A stretch of 36,912 nucleotides of DNA from IMG/VR virus record IMGVR_UViG_3300008114_000242, positions 1-36,912 of that record. One strand, written 5' to 3'. Made by a program: the position numbers and the translations under genes. Shown one piece after another: positions 1-8,419 of this stretch. Below the pieces are notes generated by a model. That model was not told the origin of the DNA. It did not search any database and saw only the letters and a list, made by a program, of their open reading frames with translations. Origin of the DNA: a virus. Every line of letters starts with the position of its first letter. The stretch's first letter is position 1.

Positions 1-7
1 TTTTTTT

Positions 8-17
8 CTATTTATAA
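8..17 (+). promoter_or_regulatory. Candidate phage promoter motif CTATTTATAA
   Basis: The sequence CTATTTATAA lies 28 bases before the scaffold start codon. The same or a closely similar string sits before several other plus-strand transcription units in this window (for example 20282 and 23299). It is AT-rich and could occur by chance, so the promoter role is inference from recurrence and placement. Confidence 0.35.
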
Positions 18-45
18 CAAAATATCTATTATTTAAATAAATAAT

Positions 46-1557
46 ATGTTAAATAAAAACATCATAAAAGATGCATTAGCTGATGCTAAAGAAATAGAGA
101 AGTTTGCTATTGAGCAAGCTAAAAAGTCTTTAGAAGAAGCATTGATGCCTCAAATAGAAAAGGCTATTCAAGAAAGCCTACAAGAAAATAAATCAGAACA
201 ATTTATTTCTGAAGAATCGGAAGTTAATAATATTAATGAAAATATTATAACATCTGAAAATTTAATTTCTGAAAATACAAATTCAAAAAATATACAAGAA
301 ATGTACAACGAAAAAGAAGAAACAAACGAAGAATTATATGAGGTTGAAGGTCTTTTTGAAGATGAAACTGCCCAAGAACCTGCTGAGGCTTCGTTAGAGT
401 CTAAACTCGATGCTATGGCTGCAAAGCTTGATACATTAATAGCAGCTGCTCAAGGTAGCGAAGAAACTTCTGCCGAAGGTGAAGTTGAAGTTGTAGACGA
501 TGAAGCTGCTGCTCCCGCAGAAGCTCCTGCTGCTGCTCCAGCTGAAGCACCAGCTCCTGCAGAAGCTCCGGCTCCTGCTGCACCAGCACCAGCACCTGCT
601 GAACAACCTACCGTTACAGAAGATACTATGTTCGAAATCGAAATGGAAGAAGATATGGAAGAAGGTCTTTTTGAAATGGAAGAAGATATGGAAGAGGGTG
701 ATAAAGTTTATGAAATAAATGTTGAGGAAGATATGGAAGAAGAAGGTTGGAATAAAGTTGAAGAAGATATGGAAGAAGGTATGTATGAAATCAATTTAGA
801 AGAAGATATGGAAGAAGAAGGTATGTATGAAATTGAAATGGAAGAAGATATGGAAGAAGGAGAAGAAGGTGTTGATCCGAAAACAGGATTACCACTTCCT
901 CCAAAAGAATTTGGTGGAATTAAAGGTGGAATGTTTGGAGAAGACATGGAAGAAGGAATGTTTGAAATTGAAATGGAAGAAGACATGGAAGAAAATACCA
1001 TGCAAAATTTAGTAAATACACATAGAGCAAAAGAAAGAGGTAAAAGACAACCGGGATATGTTTCTCCTGCATCTGTAGCTTCAATCAATGAATCTAAGAA
1101 AATAAAAGCTCAATATGAGTCTAAAGTAGACGAGCTTATAAAGGAAAACGCTAGTTTGAAAAACGTGATCAAAAATTACAAGTCGAATTTGAAAGAATTT
1201 GAAAATTCATTTGTAGAATTAAAATCACAACTTAATGAAATGCAGATTTTCAATGGAAAATTAGCTTATGCAAATAAGCTTTTGACCAAAGGAGGATTGA
1301 CAAATGACGAGAAAATTAGAATAGCTGAGGAATTTGATAAGTGTGCAACTGTTGAAGATGCAAAAAAACTTTACAACAAAATCATCAGTGAAAACACCTT
1401 CTCTTCAAAAAACAATTCTACGGATAAATTGAAATCTGTAAAGCCAAGCACGGCTGTTCAAAATCTTTCTGAAAATAAAACTGAAAAGTTATTTGAAAGT
1501 GAAGAGAGAAGAAGAATGAGAATGCTCGCTGGTATCGTAAAACCAATAAATGAATAA
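46..1557 (+). CDS. Prohead core scaffold protein, gp22-like
   Basis: Predicted internal scaffold on which the capsid assembles. It is 503 aa and sits directly upstream (16 bases) of the gp23-like capsid gene, the T4 gene 22-23 order. The N-terminus (about 1-60) and the region from 340 to 440 are charged and helical, typical of scaffold cores. Residues about 150-187 are Ala/Pro-rich with repeated APAEAP. Residues about 195-320 are an extremely acidic array with eight copies of EDMEE. The C-terminus, SEERRRMRMLAGI (485-497), resembles the N-terminus of the protein encoded at 17076-17948. The acidic array is unusual. The call rests on context and composition rather than on a domain signature; the prohead protease that normally precedes it would lie outside the window. 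Confidence 0.75.
   Translation: MLNKNIIKDALADAKEIEKFAIEQAKKSLEEALMPQIEKAIQESLQENKSEQFISEESEVNNINENIITSENLISENTNSKNIQEMYNEKEETNEELYEVEGLFEDETAQEPAEASLESKLDAMAAKLDTLIAAAQGSEETSAEGEVEVVDDEAAAPAEAPAAAPAEAPAPAEAPAPAAPAPAPAEQPTVTEDTMFEIEMEEDMEEGLFEMEEDMEEGDKVYEINVEEDMEEEGWNKVEEDMEEGMYEINLEEDMEEEGMYEIEMEEDMEEGEEGVDPKTGLPLPPKEFGGIKGGMFGEDMEEGMFEIEMEEDMEENTMQNLVNTHRAKERGKRQPGYVSPASVASINESKKIKAQYESKVDELIKENASLKNVIKNYKSNLKEFENSFVELKSQLNEMQIFNGKLAYANKLLTKGGLTNDEKIRIAEEFDKCATVEDAKKLYNKIISENTFSSKNNSTDKLKSVKPSTAVQNLSENKTEKLFESEERRRMRMLAGIVKPINE
622..1000 (+). repeat. Degenerate in-gene repeat encoding eight EDMEE units
   Basis: Within the scaffold gene, short DNA units around GAAGATATGGAAGAAGG recur eight times with variable spacers, encoding EDMEE flanked by FEIEM, YEINV or MYEIN. 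The last two units use GACATGGAAGAA. The layout suggests expansion by slippage or unequal recombination. Long antisense open frames across this block are a by-product of the repeat. Confidence 0.85.
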
Positions 1558-1573
1558 AAAAAAATAACGAAAA

Positions 1574-3193
1574 ATGTCTGAATTATTAAACAGCGGACAA
1601 GTTGGTATGACCGTATTACGCAACTTGTCTGAACAAAGAAAACAAATCGTTAAGAACTGGGAAAACTCAGGTCTTCTCGAAGGTATTGCCGGTCAAAAAA
1701 AAGCTAACATCGCTCAATTGTTAGAGAACCAAGCATCTCACATGCTTAATGAGGTAACTCTAGATAGTTCTGCAGGTCGTTTCGACACTGTTGCATTTCC
1801 GATGGTAAGACGTATCTTCTCAAGATTACTTGCTTCTGAAATCGTATCAGTTCAACCTCTTGCTTTACCTTCTGGTTTGTTATTCTATATGGACGCTCAA
1901 GTATCTTCTGATAAAGTAGCTCCTTATTCTATAGCAAATTCTGGTGGTGGTTCTGGTCCTACATTCCCTAACAAATCTGCTTACGAGCGTTTCTATGACA
2001 ATCGTGGATATGATGCATCTTGGGGTGCTGCAACTCAGCGTGTAGGTTCTGCAATCAGCATCGGTTCTGGTTCTACTACAACTGGTTTGATTGCTACGGC
2101 TGTAACATTAAGCTCTAATTTTGATGTAACTCTTAATCAGTCTTACACTTCTTTAGTACTTTCTGCTAATACAGCTATTGCTTACAACGGTGTGGCTTTA
2201 TTTGCTGCAGGTCAAACAGGTGTTACATTCTACTCTAATTTACAGACTTATGGTGCTGAATTAGTACAGAGTAACACTCCGGGTAACGTGAACAACATCT
2301 ATAACATTGTTATCGATTTACGTCCTGCTCCAACTTCTACTGCTGCTTATTCATGGGTACAATCTGGATTAACTGCAGGTGTTGGTGGTGTAGGTGCTGG
2401 TATCATCCTTACTCCGATGTTCTACACTTACAACACGATTGAGGCTAGTCCAAACATGTCTGAATTAACTCTTCGTTTCTCTTCTGTAACTGTAAACTCA
2501 ATTACAAGAAAAATGAGAGCACATTGGACACCTGAATTAGCTCAAGATTTAGAAGCATACCACTCAATTGATGCTGAGGCTGAATTGATAGCTTTATTGT
2601 CAGAAGAAGTTGCTGCTGAAATCGATCGTGAAATCATCCGTGATCTTGTTATCGGTGCTATGTTCGAAGCTCGTTGGGATTACCAAGGCTTACGTGACAA
2701 CGTAAACTTCTTCGGTACTCAGAAAGACTGGAACCAAACTCTTATCACTCGTATCAACGAAATTTCTGCCCAGATCCACAAAGCTACCCTTCGTGGTGGT
2801 GCTAACTGGGTTATCTGTTCTGCAGAAGCTGGTGCGATCTTCGATGATCTTGAGTACTTCCATGTAGATTCTTCTGCATCACCTGAGACTGAAAAGTATA
2901 ACTTAGGTATGGAAAAAATCGGTAACTTAGGTAACCGTTATGTAGTGTACAAAGATCCTTACATGCCTGCTAACATCGTGTTGGTTGGACACAAAGGTAA
3001 TACCTTCCTTGAGGCTGGTTACGTGTACGCTCCTTACATTCCTCTTCAATTAACTCAGACGATCTACGATCCGAATGACTTTACACCTCGTAAAGGTATC
3101 ATGACTCGTTATGCGAAGAAGATGATCAACAACCGTTTCTATGGTGTGATCTACCTTGACAATCTTAACACTTATACTCAGGTATATAGCTAA
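1574..3193 (+). CDS. Major capsid protein, gp23-like
   Basis: Main shell protein of the phage head, 539 aa, close to T4 gp23 (521 aa). The N-terminus has the gp23-family pattern W-x-x-x-G-L-L-E-G at 29-37 and KKANIAQLLENQ at 42-53, followed by SHMLNE ending at residue 60. The L-N-E at 58-60 fits the T4 prohead protease rule and lies close to the T4 gp23 cleavage position (residue 65), so a mature form starting near V61 is predicted. Codon use is richer in G/C-ending and CGT codons than in neighbouring genes, as expected for very high expression. It follows the scaffold gene and ends in a strong terminator. Confidence 0.93.
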   Translation: MSELLNSGQVGMTVLRNLSEQRKQIVKNWENSGLLEGIAGQKKANIAQLLENQASHMLNEVTLDSSAGRFDTVAFPMVRRIFSRLLASEIVSVQPLALPSGLLFYMDAQVSSDKVAPYSIANSGGGSGPTFPNKSAYERFYDNRGYDASWGAATQRVGSAISIGSGSTTTGLIATAVTLSSNFDVTLNQSYTSLVLSANTAIAYNGVALFAAGQTGVTFYSNLQTYGAELVQSNTPGNVNNIYNIVIDLRPAPTSTAAYSWVQSGLTAGVGGVGAGIILTPMFYTYNTIEASPNMSELTLRFSSVTVNSITRKMRAHWTPELAQDLEAYHSIDAEAELIALLSEEVAAEIDREIIRDLVIGAMFEARWDYQGLRDNVNFFGTQKDWNQTLITRINEISAQIHKATLRGGANWVICSAEAGAIFDDLEYFHVDSSASPETEKYNLGMEKIGNLGNRYVVYKDPYMPANIVLVGHKGNTFLEAGYVYAPYIPLQLTQTIYDPNDFTPRKGIMTRYAKKMINNRFYGVIYLDNLNTYTQVYS

Positions 3194-3216
3194 TCTTAAG
3201 ATTGGTAATAATAGAA

Positions 3217-3245
3217 AAGGGCGAGATTATTCTCGCCTTTTTCTT
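3217..3245 (+). terminator. Rho-independent terminator after the capsid gene
   Basis: A GC-rich stem GGCGAGA / TCTCGCC (3220-3226 and 3231-3237) with a TTAT loop is followed by a run of T. It begins 27 bases after the capsid stop codon and separates the head genes from the reductase gene. Confidence 0.9.
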
Positions 3246-3254
3246 TTTATTTAA

Positions 3255-3263
3255 TATTTATAT
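3255..3263 (+). promoter_or_regulatory. Candidate promoter motif TATTTATAT abutting a start codon
   Basis: The motif touches the ATG at 3264. If it is a promoter, the transcript would have almost no leader or would start inside the gene. This is weaker support than the motif copies placed 13-28 bases upstream of other genes. Confidence 0.2.
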
Positions 3264-4016
3264 ATGATGGCTTCGAATAATTTAAATAAAACAATAAAGT
3301 ATTTAAAAAATAAGAAAAAAATACTTTTTTTAACCACATCGAATAGATGGGTGGACAGTCAAGAAATACCTAAATCAAGTCAATTAGCAAATCATATTGC
3401 TGAAAAAGTAGGTATGGATAAAGTAACTATTATCGATATCACAAAATTAAAGATTTATCCTTGTGAGGGAAATGTATCTAGTGTTACAGGGAATGGTTGT
3501 GGAGCAAAAGATTCAGCTTTGAAAGATGAAAAAAAGAATCCTAGTGGCAATCATAGATGTTGGGCAAGTATTAATAATCCTGATGATGAATTATGGAAAG
3601 TTTCTAAAAATCTTTTTGAGTCAGATGTAGTTGTTTTTTTCTCTTCCTCAAGGTGGGGTCAAACAAATGCTTATTATCAAAAATTAATTGAAAGACTTAC
3701 TTGGATAGAAAATATTCACGCTGCTTTTGAAGAAAAGAATTTAGTTGAAAATATTGAAGCTGGTTTTATAACTGTAGGTCATAATTGGAGAGCAAAAGAG
3801 ATTATAGAAGTTCAAAAAGATGTTTTAAAATTTTTTGGCTTTAAAACACCAAATGAACTTTTTTGGGGTTATCAATATACAATGGATGCTAATGATGAAA
3901 CAGCCGAGTCTTACAGAAAAACTATTCCAGCTTTCGAAAAATTATATGGTTTTATTCTTAATAAAACTGCCATACACGAAATAAAATTATCTATAAAGAA
4001 ATTACTAAAATTTTAA
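3264..4016 (+). CDS. Flavodoxin-fold NAD(P)H-dependent reductase-like protein
   Basis: Predicted FMN-binding oxidoreductase of the flavodoxin-like fold, 250 aa. A first beta strand KKILFLTT (18-25) is followed by a Ser/Thr-rich loop, TTSNRWVDSQEIPKSS (24-39), in the position of the FMN phosphate-binding loop. A second strand DVVVFFSSSRWGQTN (121-135) leads into a helix, as in NADPH-dependent FMN reductases. C67, C79 and C99 could form a metal or redox site, which is unusual for the family. Two ATG codons stand in tandem at the start; either could be used. It stands between the capsid terminator and the 4022 gene, 5 bases apart, so the two are likely co-transcribed. The substrate is unknown. 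Confidence 0.65.
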   Translation: MMASNNLNKTIKYLKNKKKILFLTTSNRWVDSQEIPKSSQLANHIAEKVGMDKVTIIDITKLKIYPCEGNVSSVTGNGCGAKDSALKDEKKNPSGNHRCWASINNPDDELWKVSKNLFESDVVVFFSSSRWGQTNAYYQKLIERLTWIENIHAAFEEKNLVENIEAGFITVGHNWRAKEIIEVQKDVLKFFGFKTPNELFWGYQYTMDANDETAESYRKTIPAFEKLYGFILNKTAIHEIKLSIKKLLKF

Positions 4017-4021
4017 TTGCA

Positions 4022-4873
4022 ATGGACAGAATTAATTTAAAGGAATTAGATTTTTTAATTAAAAATCATTTAGACCAACTAAATGAAGCTTTAATTGCTG
4101 GTGAAAATATTGATTCTGGGGATTTTATCGTAAAAAACTCAGAAAAAGATAAATTAACTGGTGAATTATCTAATGATCTTAAATACCTTTTTAAAATAAC
4201 AGAATTTACAAAGTCTGGAAAAGCTTTAGTTATTAAACCGGATCAATTACAGAAATGGAGAAATTCAACTAATGTGGATAGATCTTTAATGTCTAAAGAA
4301 GTAAATCTTGAAATTGAAAGAGTTTCTAAATTAAAATCTTATGACCCTTCTGCATATGGAAAATGGGAAGCAGATTATAAAGCAAGAAATACAAAATCAG
4401 GCAAACCTCATAAAACAAAAAAAAGTGCTGCTACTATAGCTTATGAGAAAAAGTTTGGTAAAAAAAATGAAAACATAGATATGAAAAACGAATTAATAAC
4501 TGAAGATATTGACAAAGCTTTGGCAAATAAAGCAAAAGCATCAGGAATCTCTAAGTCTATTTTAAAAAGAGTATATTCGAAAGGAGCAGCTGCTTGGAAA
4601 AGTGGACATCGTCCCGGTGTTTCTCAACAACAATGGGCTATGGGTCGCGTAAATTCATTTATCACTGGAAGTGGTGGTGCAAGAAAAGCTGATGCAGACC
4701 TTTGGGCAAAAGCCAAAAAATCCAAGAAAAGAAAAAATGAGAATCTTGAAGAGGAATTGTTAAGAAGAAAAATACGAGAAATTATAAGCGAAGAATATTT
4801 CACCAAAGAAGAATTGGATGAATTATATCCTATGTTAGTAGGTGAGGACGAAATTAATAATGAAGAGGAATAA
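4022..4873 (+). CDS. DUF5824-like phage protein with C-terminal [I/L]-x-E tag
   Basis: Protein of 283 aa with no established function. Residues about 160-230 carry a pattern I associate with the phage family DUF5824: KALANKAKASGISKSILKRV, then AAWKSGHRPG, QQWAMGRVNSFI and KADADLW. A short segment around 108-120 (SYDPSAYGKWEADY) is also seen in phage proteins. Near the C-terminus is LRRKIREIISEEYF, with I255-S256-E257 fitting the prohead protease consensus, followed by an acidic tail. The family name is from memory and not checked. Encoded 5 bases after the reductase gene. Possibly a head-packaged protein, by inference. Confidence 0.6.
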   Translation: MDRINLKELDFLIKNHLDQLNEALIAGENIDSGDFIVKNSEKDKLTGELSNDLKYLFKITEFTKSGKALVIKPDQLQKWRNSTNVDRSLMSKEVNLEIERVSKLKSYDPSAYGKWEADYKARNTKSGKPHKTKKSAATIAYEKKFGKKNENIDMKNELITEDIDKALANKAKASGISKSILKRVYSKGAAAWKSGHRPGVSQQQWAMGRVNSFITGSGGARKADADLWAKAKKSKKRKNENLEEELLRRKIREIISEEYFTKEELDELYPMLVGEDEINNEEE

Positions 4874-4909
4874 TAAAATATTCTTTATTATTATTACGAT
4901 ATTCTCTTA

Positions 4910-5272
4910 TTAAATTGGTACTCCAATTTTTCTAAATGACTCTACAAAATCTTCTGAAAGTTCTATCTCAATATCGTTTATGACCTGATTTAACCAAAAT
5001 TCAATACTTTCTTTAATTGTATTTTTTATCTCAGAAAGTATTATGTTATCAGTTTTTGATAAATTATTCCAAGGTATTGAACCATATGGTGTTATTACAT
5101 AAACGTCAGAATAATCTCCAACTAAAGAGCTAGGATATGTTCCACCATGTAATCTACCTTCTCCTGTAGATCCCTCCATTGCATCCCTAGCTATTCGAGC
5201 GAATATAGCAGATAATAATTCTATTTTCTTTTTTTCAGAAATATCTGATTTTTTAAATCTATTTTTTTTCAT
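4910..5272 (-). CDS. Hypothetical cytoplasmic protein, 120 aa
   Basis: No family recognised. The N-terminus is Lys-rich (MKKNRFKKSDISEKKK), followed by a helix and a segment with EGSTGEGRLHGGTYPSS near 34-50, then a mostly helical C-terminal half ending in VPI. No signal peptide or membrane segment is visible. It is the last gene of a five-gene minus-strand run (7152 to 4910), 10 bases after its upstream neighbour, and converges on the 4022 gene. Confidence 0.65.
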   Translation of the reverse strand: MKKNRFKKSDISEKKKIELLSAIFARIARDAMEGSTGEGRLHGGTYPSSLVGDYSDVYVITPYGSIPWNNLSKTDNIILSEIKNTIKESIEFWLNQVINDIEIELSEDFVESFRKIGVPI

Positions 5273-5282
5273 AATAAATAAA

Positions 5283-5678
5283 TTATTTAATTGCTAGACA
5301 CATTGTTAAACCTTCTCTTTTTACTGAAACAAATAAATTTTTATTTATTCCATTGACACTAGTCAACACAAGTCCTGTTGCTAGTATTGTCATGACTCCA
5401 CCAATACCGTATATAGTAGTGTTATTCATATAATACTCGTGTTTTACAGCTTGTTGACCTATAACAAGACCACCTACCAATAATCCAGTATACATCATCG
5501 TTTTAGCGAAACGATTATTCTTTTTTTCTTTATACCTTCCTGACTTATATTCATCTTCATAAAGCTGAAGTGAATTCAAATCATTTTTACTTAGGTTATA
5601 AGTAGACATCAAATCTTGTGCTCTCGTTTCTGACTTTGTAATAACAATAATCAGTAGAATAAATAATATCTTTTTCAT
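5283..5678 (-). CDS. Small exported membrane protein with signal peptide
   Basis: 131 aa. The N-terminus MKKILFILLIIVITKSETRAQ is a typical Bacteroidota signal peptide with likely cleavage after RAQ or before the Q. The middle (about 63-110) holds two hydrophobic stretches, TMMYTGLLVGGLVIG and GIGGVMTILATGLVLT, so it is probably a membrane protein after export. Family unknown. It lies 6 bases downstream of the next exported-protein gene, suggesting joint expression. Confidence 0.65.
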   Translation of the reverse strand: MKKILFILLIIVITKSETRAQDLMSTYNLSKNDLNSLQLYEDEYKSGRYKEKKNNRFAKTMMYTGLLVGGLVIGQQAVKHEYYMNNTTIYGIGGVMTILATGLVLTSVNGINKNLFVSVKREGLTMCLAIK

Positions 5679-5684
5679 GATATG

Positions 5685-6095
5685 TTATTTTACAATTTTT
5701 AAATTATCAAGAACTATTTTTGCAGAATCATTTTCAACTACAGTCTTCATACGAACAACCTTATTTGTTGCCATAATATTAGCATTGTATGAAAGGATAT
5801 AATACTTACCATCCGTAGTCTTATTTATAATTTTTATTTTATATCCAAAATCACAGTTCTGGTAGTAATCTAAAATATTATCTTTTCCATATTTTTTAAT
5901 AGATTCCTGAGAAGTAAATTTTAACATTTCATCATACCTACCAAGTCTGTATAATGTCTGGAAAAACTGTCCAAAATTAGTTCCCATCATAAATGAGGGG
6001 TTGGAAAATGGTTTATTAGAATCAACTGAACTTTGAGCGTTTGTTTGAGTCGATCCGACAAAAATTATGAACAATATAATAATAGTGCGTTTCAT
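5685..6095 (-). CDS. Small secreted or periplasmic protein
   Basis: 136 aa with a clear signal peptide, MKRTIIILFIIFVGSTQTNA then QSS. The mature part (about 115 aa) has a helix around LYRLGRYDEMLKFTSQES and several short strands near the C-terminus, reminiscent of small alpha+beta NTF2-like domains, but I cannot claim the family. It is encoded in the exported-protein run, followed closely by the 5283 gene. A role at the host envelope is an inference from the signal peptide only. Confidence 0.65.
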   Translation of the reverse strand: MKRTIIILFIIFVGSTQTNAQSSVDSNKPFSNPSFMMGTNFGQFFQTLYRLGRYDEMLKFTSQESIKKYGKDNILDYYQNCDFGYKIKIINKTTDGKYYILSYNANIMATNKVVRMKTVVENDSAKIVLDNLKIVK

Positions 6096-6175
6096 CGTTT
6101 TTTCTAATTTAAACGCACTTTTTAAACGGAAAGTTACATATTTTTATGTATTTTATTGATTATCAATAAGTTACA

Positions 6176-6367
6176 CTATTCTTCATTTTTAAAAAATTCC
6201 CTAATTAATAGAAAAATAAGACCAAAAATTGCAATAATATTAATAGAAGCTATTAAATAAAGGATCCATTTATAAGTAAAAATTAAGTATAGGAAAAGAA
6301 ACATCAAAAATATAGCAAATATATAACTTGCTAATTGGGCAATTTTGTCCTCTAAGAGCATTTTCAT
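6176..6367 (-). CDS. Small two-helix membrane protein
   Basis: 63 aa with two hydrophobic helices (about 10-30 and 32-52) and a charged C-terminus ending FFKNEE. Its start overlaps the stop of the 262-aa gene by 4 bases, so translation is probably coupled. The pair with an anchored upstream protein could form a membrane complex. A holin role is possible from size and topology but nothing specific supports it. Confidence 0.6.
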   Translation of the reverse strand: MKMLLEDKIAQLASYIFAIFLMFLFLYLIFTYKWILYLIASINIIAIFGLIFLLIREFFKNEE

Positions 6368-7152
6368 TTAAACTGGAATTGAACTATCTTCAAATCTACG
6401 AAAGAATCCCGATTTTTCAAATTTTGTCTAATTTCTATTCCACCAATATTCATATTAAATTTCTTACTATTGAATACTATCGGCTCTAAACCAGCTTTTG
6501 CAACAATTCCACCGTTGATTAAATCATAGTTTGCTCCAACATAAGGTTTATAATTAAACTCCCATTTTTTCGCTTTACCCGGTAAAACATAAGTCAAAGA
6601 TTTATTAATTTTTAAACTATCTCCGGTTGTTCTATTATAGGCAGTAACAAAGACTTGAACTTTAGTATTATCTTTTGGATCAGGATTAGCTTGTACAGTG
6701 GTTAATTCTATTTCCTGTGGAACAACAATTAAAAGCGATGAATCACCGTTCAAAGGTACAACCTTAGCAGTTTTAGTGATAATCCCATCCTGATTCAAAA
6801 ATAAAGCACTATCACCCTCGATAACAAAACTACTTTTAGTTATAGTAGTTGTAGAGTTCTCTATTTTAAGGTTTTTCATTTCACCCCTAACAGCTTGGGG
6901 AATCATGTTCTTAATATCATTAAATTGTTTATTTAATGCAGTATTAAATACTTTATCAAATAGTCCCGGTTGAGCAACTACCTGTACCTCAGATTTTGCA
7001 CTAACACTATCAGATAATGTTTTAAATTGATTATCTACATCGCTATTCAAATTAGTAACTTGATCTTGCATTTTTGACATTTTCCAATTAAAGAAAAATA
7101 CCACTCCAGCCATCAATAGCCCAAAAAATACATAGTCTTTTATTTTGCTCAT
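6364..7152 (-). CDS. Membrane-anchored protein with coiled-coil stalk
   Basis: 262 aa. One N-terminal membrane helix (about 7-24), VFFGLLMAGVVFFF, is followed by a heptad-like stretch QDQVTNLNSDVDNQFKTL (about 30-47), a variable linker and a beta-rich C-terminal domain (about 95-262). This would sit as a signal-anchored protein facing the periplasm. The family is unknown. It is the first gene of a minus-strand run of five and shares a short divergent promoter region (7153-7225) with the CCA-enzyme gene. A spanin is possible from topology, but the C-terminal domain is larger than usual. Confidence 0.65.
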   Translation of the reverse strand: MSKIKDYVFFGLLMAGVVFFFNWKMSKMQDQVTNLNSDVDNQFKTLSDSVSAKSEVQVVAQPGLFDKVFNTALNKQFNDIKNMIPQAVRGEMKNLKIENSTTTITKSSFVIEGDSALFLNQDGIITKTAKVVPLNGDSSLLIVVPQEIELTTVQANPDPKDNTKVQVFVTAYNRTTGDSLKINKSLTYVLPGKAKKWEFNYKPYVGANYDLINGGIVAKAGLEPIVFNSKKFNMNIGGIEIRQNLKNRDSFVDLKIVQFQFK

Positions 7153-7210
7153 TTTATTAAATTATATACTAATAAATAATTTGTTTTTTTAATTTTAATA
7201 AATTATAGAT

Positions 7211-7220
7211 TATTTATATT
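7211..7220 (+). promoter_or_regulatory. Candidate promoter motif TATTTATATT in divergent region
   Basis: This copy lies 5 bases before the CCA-enzyme start. In the same 73-base gap the minus strand carries a similar TTATTTATTAG (7169-7179) 17 bases before the 262-aa gene. Both orientations being marked is suggestive, but the distances vary and the region is nearly all A/T. Confidence 0.3.
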
Positions 7221-7225
7221 TAACC

Positions 7226-8398
7226 ATGGAAATAAGAGAATTAATAAAAAAAGTAATTAAAGAGTCTTTTTTAACAGAAAATGAAGTTAAAAGAATAGAT
7301 TTTAGCTACCCTTTACCTGATGATTTAAATAAATTGAAGAATTATTTCGATGAGAATAATTTTGAACTTTTTGTAGTAGGTGGAGCCGTGCGTGATATGA
7401 TCTTAGGTAAGGAACCTAAAGACATAGATTTAGTATCTGATGCTACTCCTGATGACGTAAAAAGGATTTTACCAGATGAATATAGAATAATTCCCAAAGG
7501 AGAAGCTTTTGGTATCCTTCAAATAATTACTCCAGAAGGTGGTGATTACGAGATTGCTCGTTATCGTGAGGATATTGGAAAAAAAGATGGAAGAAGACCA
7601 GATTCGGTCAAATTTTCTACTATTGATTCAGATGCTTTAAGAAGGGATTTAACAATTAATGCTCTATATTACGATATAAATAAAAATCAAATTATAGATT
7701 TTGTTAATGGTTATGAAGATATTCTCAAAAGAAATATTAAAACTGTTGGTAAAGCAGAAGATAGATTTGAAGAGGATCGATTAAGAATATTGAGAGCATT
7801 TAGATTTGCAGCTAGATTTAATTCAAACTTAGATCAGGATATAATAGAGGCTTTAAGAAAAAATAATTCTCTAAAAGGGGTATCTGAAGAGAGAATTAGA
7901 GATGAATTCCTTAAAGGTATAAAAAGTGCTCAATCTGTTGTAAAATTCCTTACCGATTTAGAAAATTATGGATTACTAAAACAAATTTTAGATGATTTGA
8001 ATTATAGTCAATCTGAATTCGTAGAATCAAAAGATTATATCGTGTTATTGGCTAATTTACTTAAAAATAATCCAGTTCATAAAATTCAAACTATTCTTAA
8101 TAATCTTAAATATACAACTGATGAAATAAGAAAAATTATTTTCCTTGTTTTGTTTTTAAATTTCGATCCTGAATCTGTATATAATTTTAAAGTAAAAGAA
8201 AATGTTTCGAAAATATCTCCAGAAGAATTAAAGGAATTTGCCAGAATAAATTCTATAAATTCAAATATGGTAGATAAATTCATAGATTTTAAATTATCTG
8301 TTTCAGGGGATGAACTTTTACAGAAGGGATTCAAGGGAGCATCATTAGGAAAAGAAAAAGAAAGATTAGAGACTGTTAACTTCCTTGATACTCTTTAG
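7226..8398 (+). CDS. cca: tRNA CCA-adding enzyme (class II nucleotidyltransferase)
   Basis: Adds or repairs the 3' CCA end of tRNAs from CTP and ATP. 390 aa. The nucleotidyltransferase head is clear: FVVGGAVRDMILG at 49-61 with the metal-binding DID at 66-68, then ARYREDIGKKDGRRPD, the class II signature RRDLTINALYYD, and EDRLRILRAFRFAARF of the neck domain. The C-terminal body and tail domains are shorter and more divergent. An N-terminal extension MEIRELIKKVIKESF precedes the catalytic domain and contains I11-K12-E13, the [I/L]-x-E pattern shared with other proteins here. None of the four tRNAs in the window encodes CCA, so the enzyme has an obvious use. Could also be a poly(A) polymerase paralogue, but the motif set favours CCA addition. 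Confidence 0.92.
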   Translation: MEIRELIKKVIKESFLTENEVKRIDFSYPLPDDLNKLKNYFDENNFELFVVGGAVRDMILGKEPKDIDLVSDATPDDVKRILPDEYRIIPKGEAFGILQIITPEGGDYEIARYREDIGKKDGRRPDSVKFSTIDSDALRRDLTINALYYDINKNQIIDFVNGYEDILKRNIKTVGKAEDRFEEDRLRILRAFRFAARFNSNLDQDIIEALRKNNSLKGVSEERIRDEFLKGIKSAQSVVKFLTDLENYGLLKQILDDLNYSQSEFVESKDYIVLLANLLKNNPVHKIQTILNNLKYTTDEIRKIIFLVLFLNFDPESVYNFKVKENVSKISPEELKEFARINSINSNMVDKFIDFKLSVSGDELLQKGFKGASLGKEKERLETVNFLDTL

Positions 8399-8419
8399 TT
8401 TTTTCGACTATTTATTTAC

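Noticed and set aside
8-17. T4 late promoter TATAAATA
   Set aside because: The matching string occurs on the strand opposite to the gene direction; used as a T4-type late promoter it would fire away from the genes.
413-1088. Long open frames on both strands inside the scaffold gene (for example 126 codons on minus, 708-1088)
   Set aside because: They arise from the Ala/Pro and GAA/GAT repeats; the antisense translations are low-complexity Ser/Ile or Leu/Gln runs with no leader or context.
6176-6367. Holin call for the 63-aa two-helix protein
   Set aside because: Topology alone does not identify a holin, and no endolysin or spanin pair could be identified beside it.
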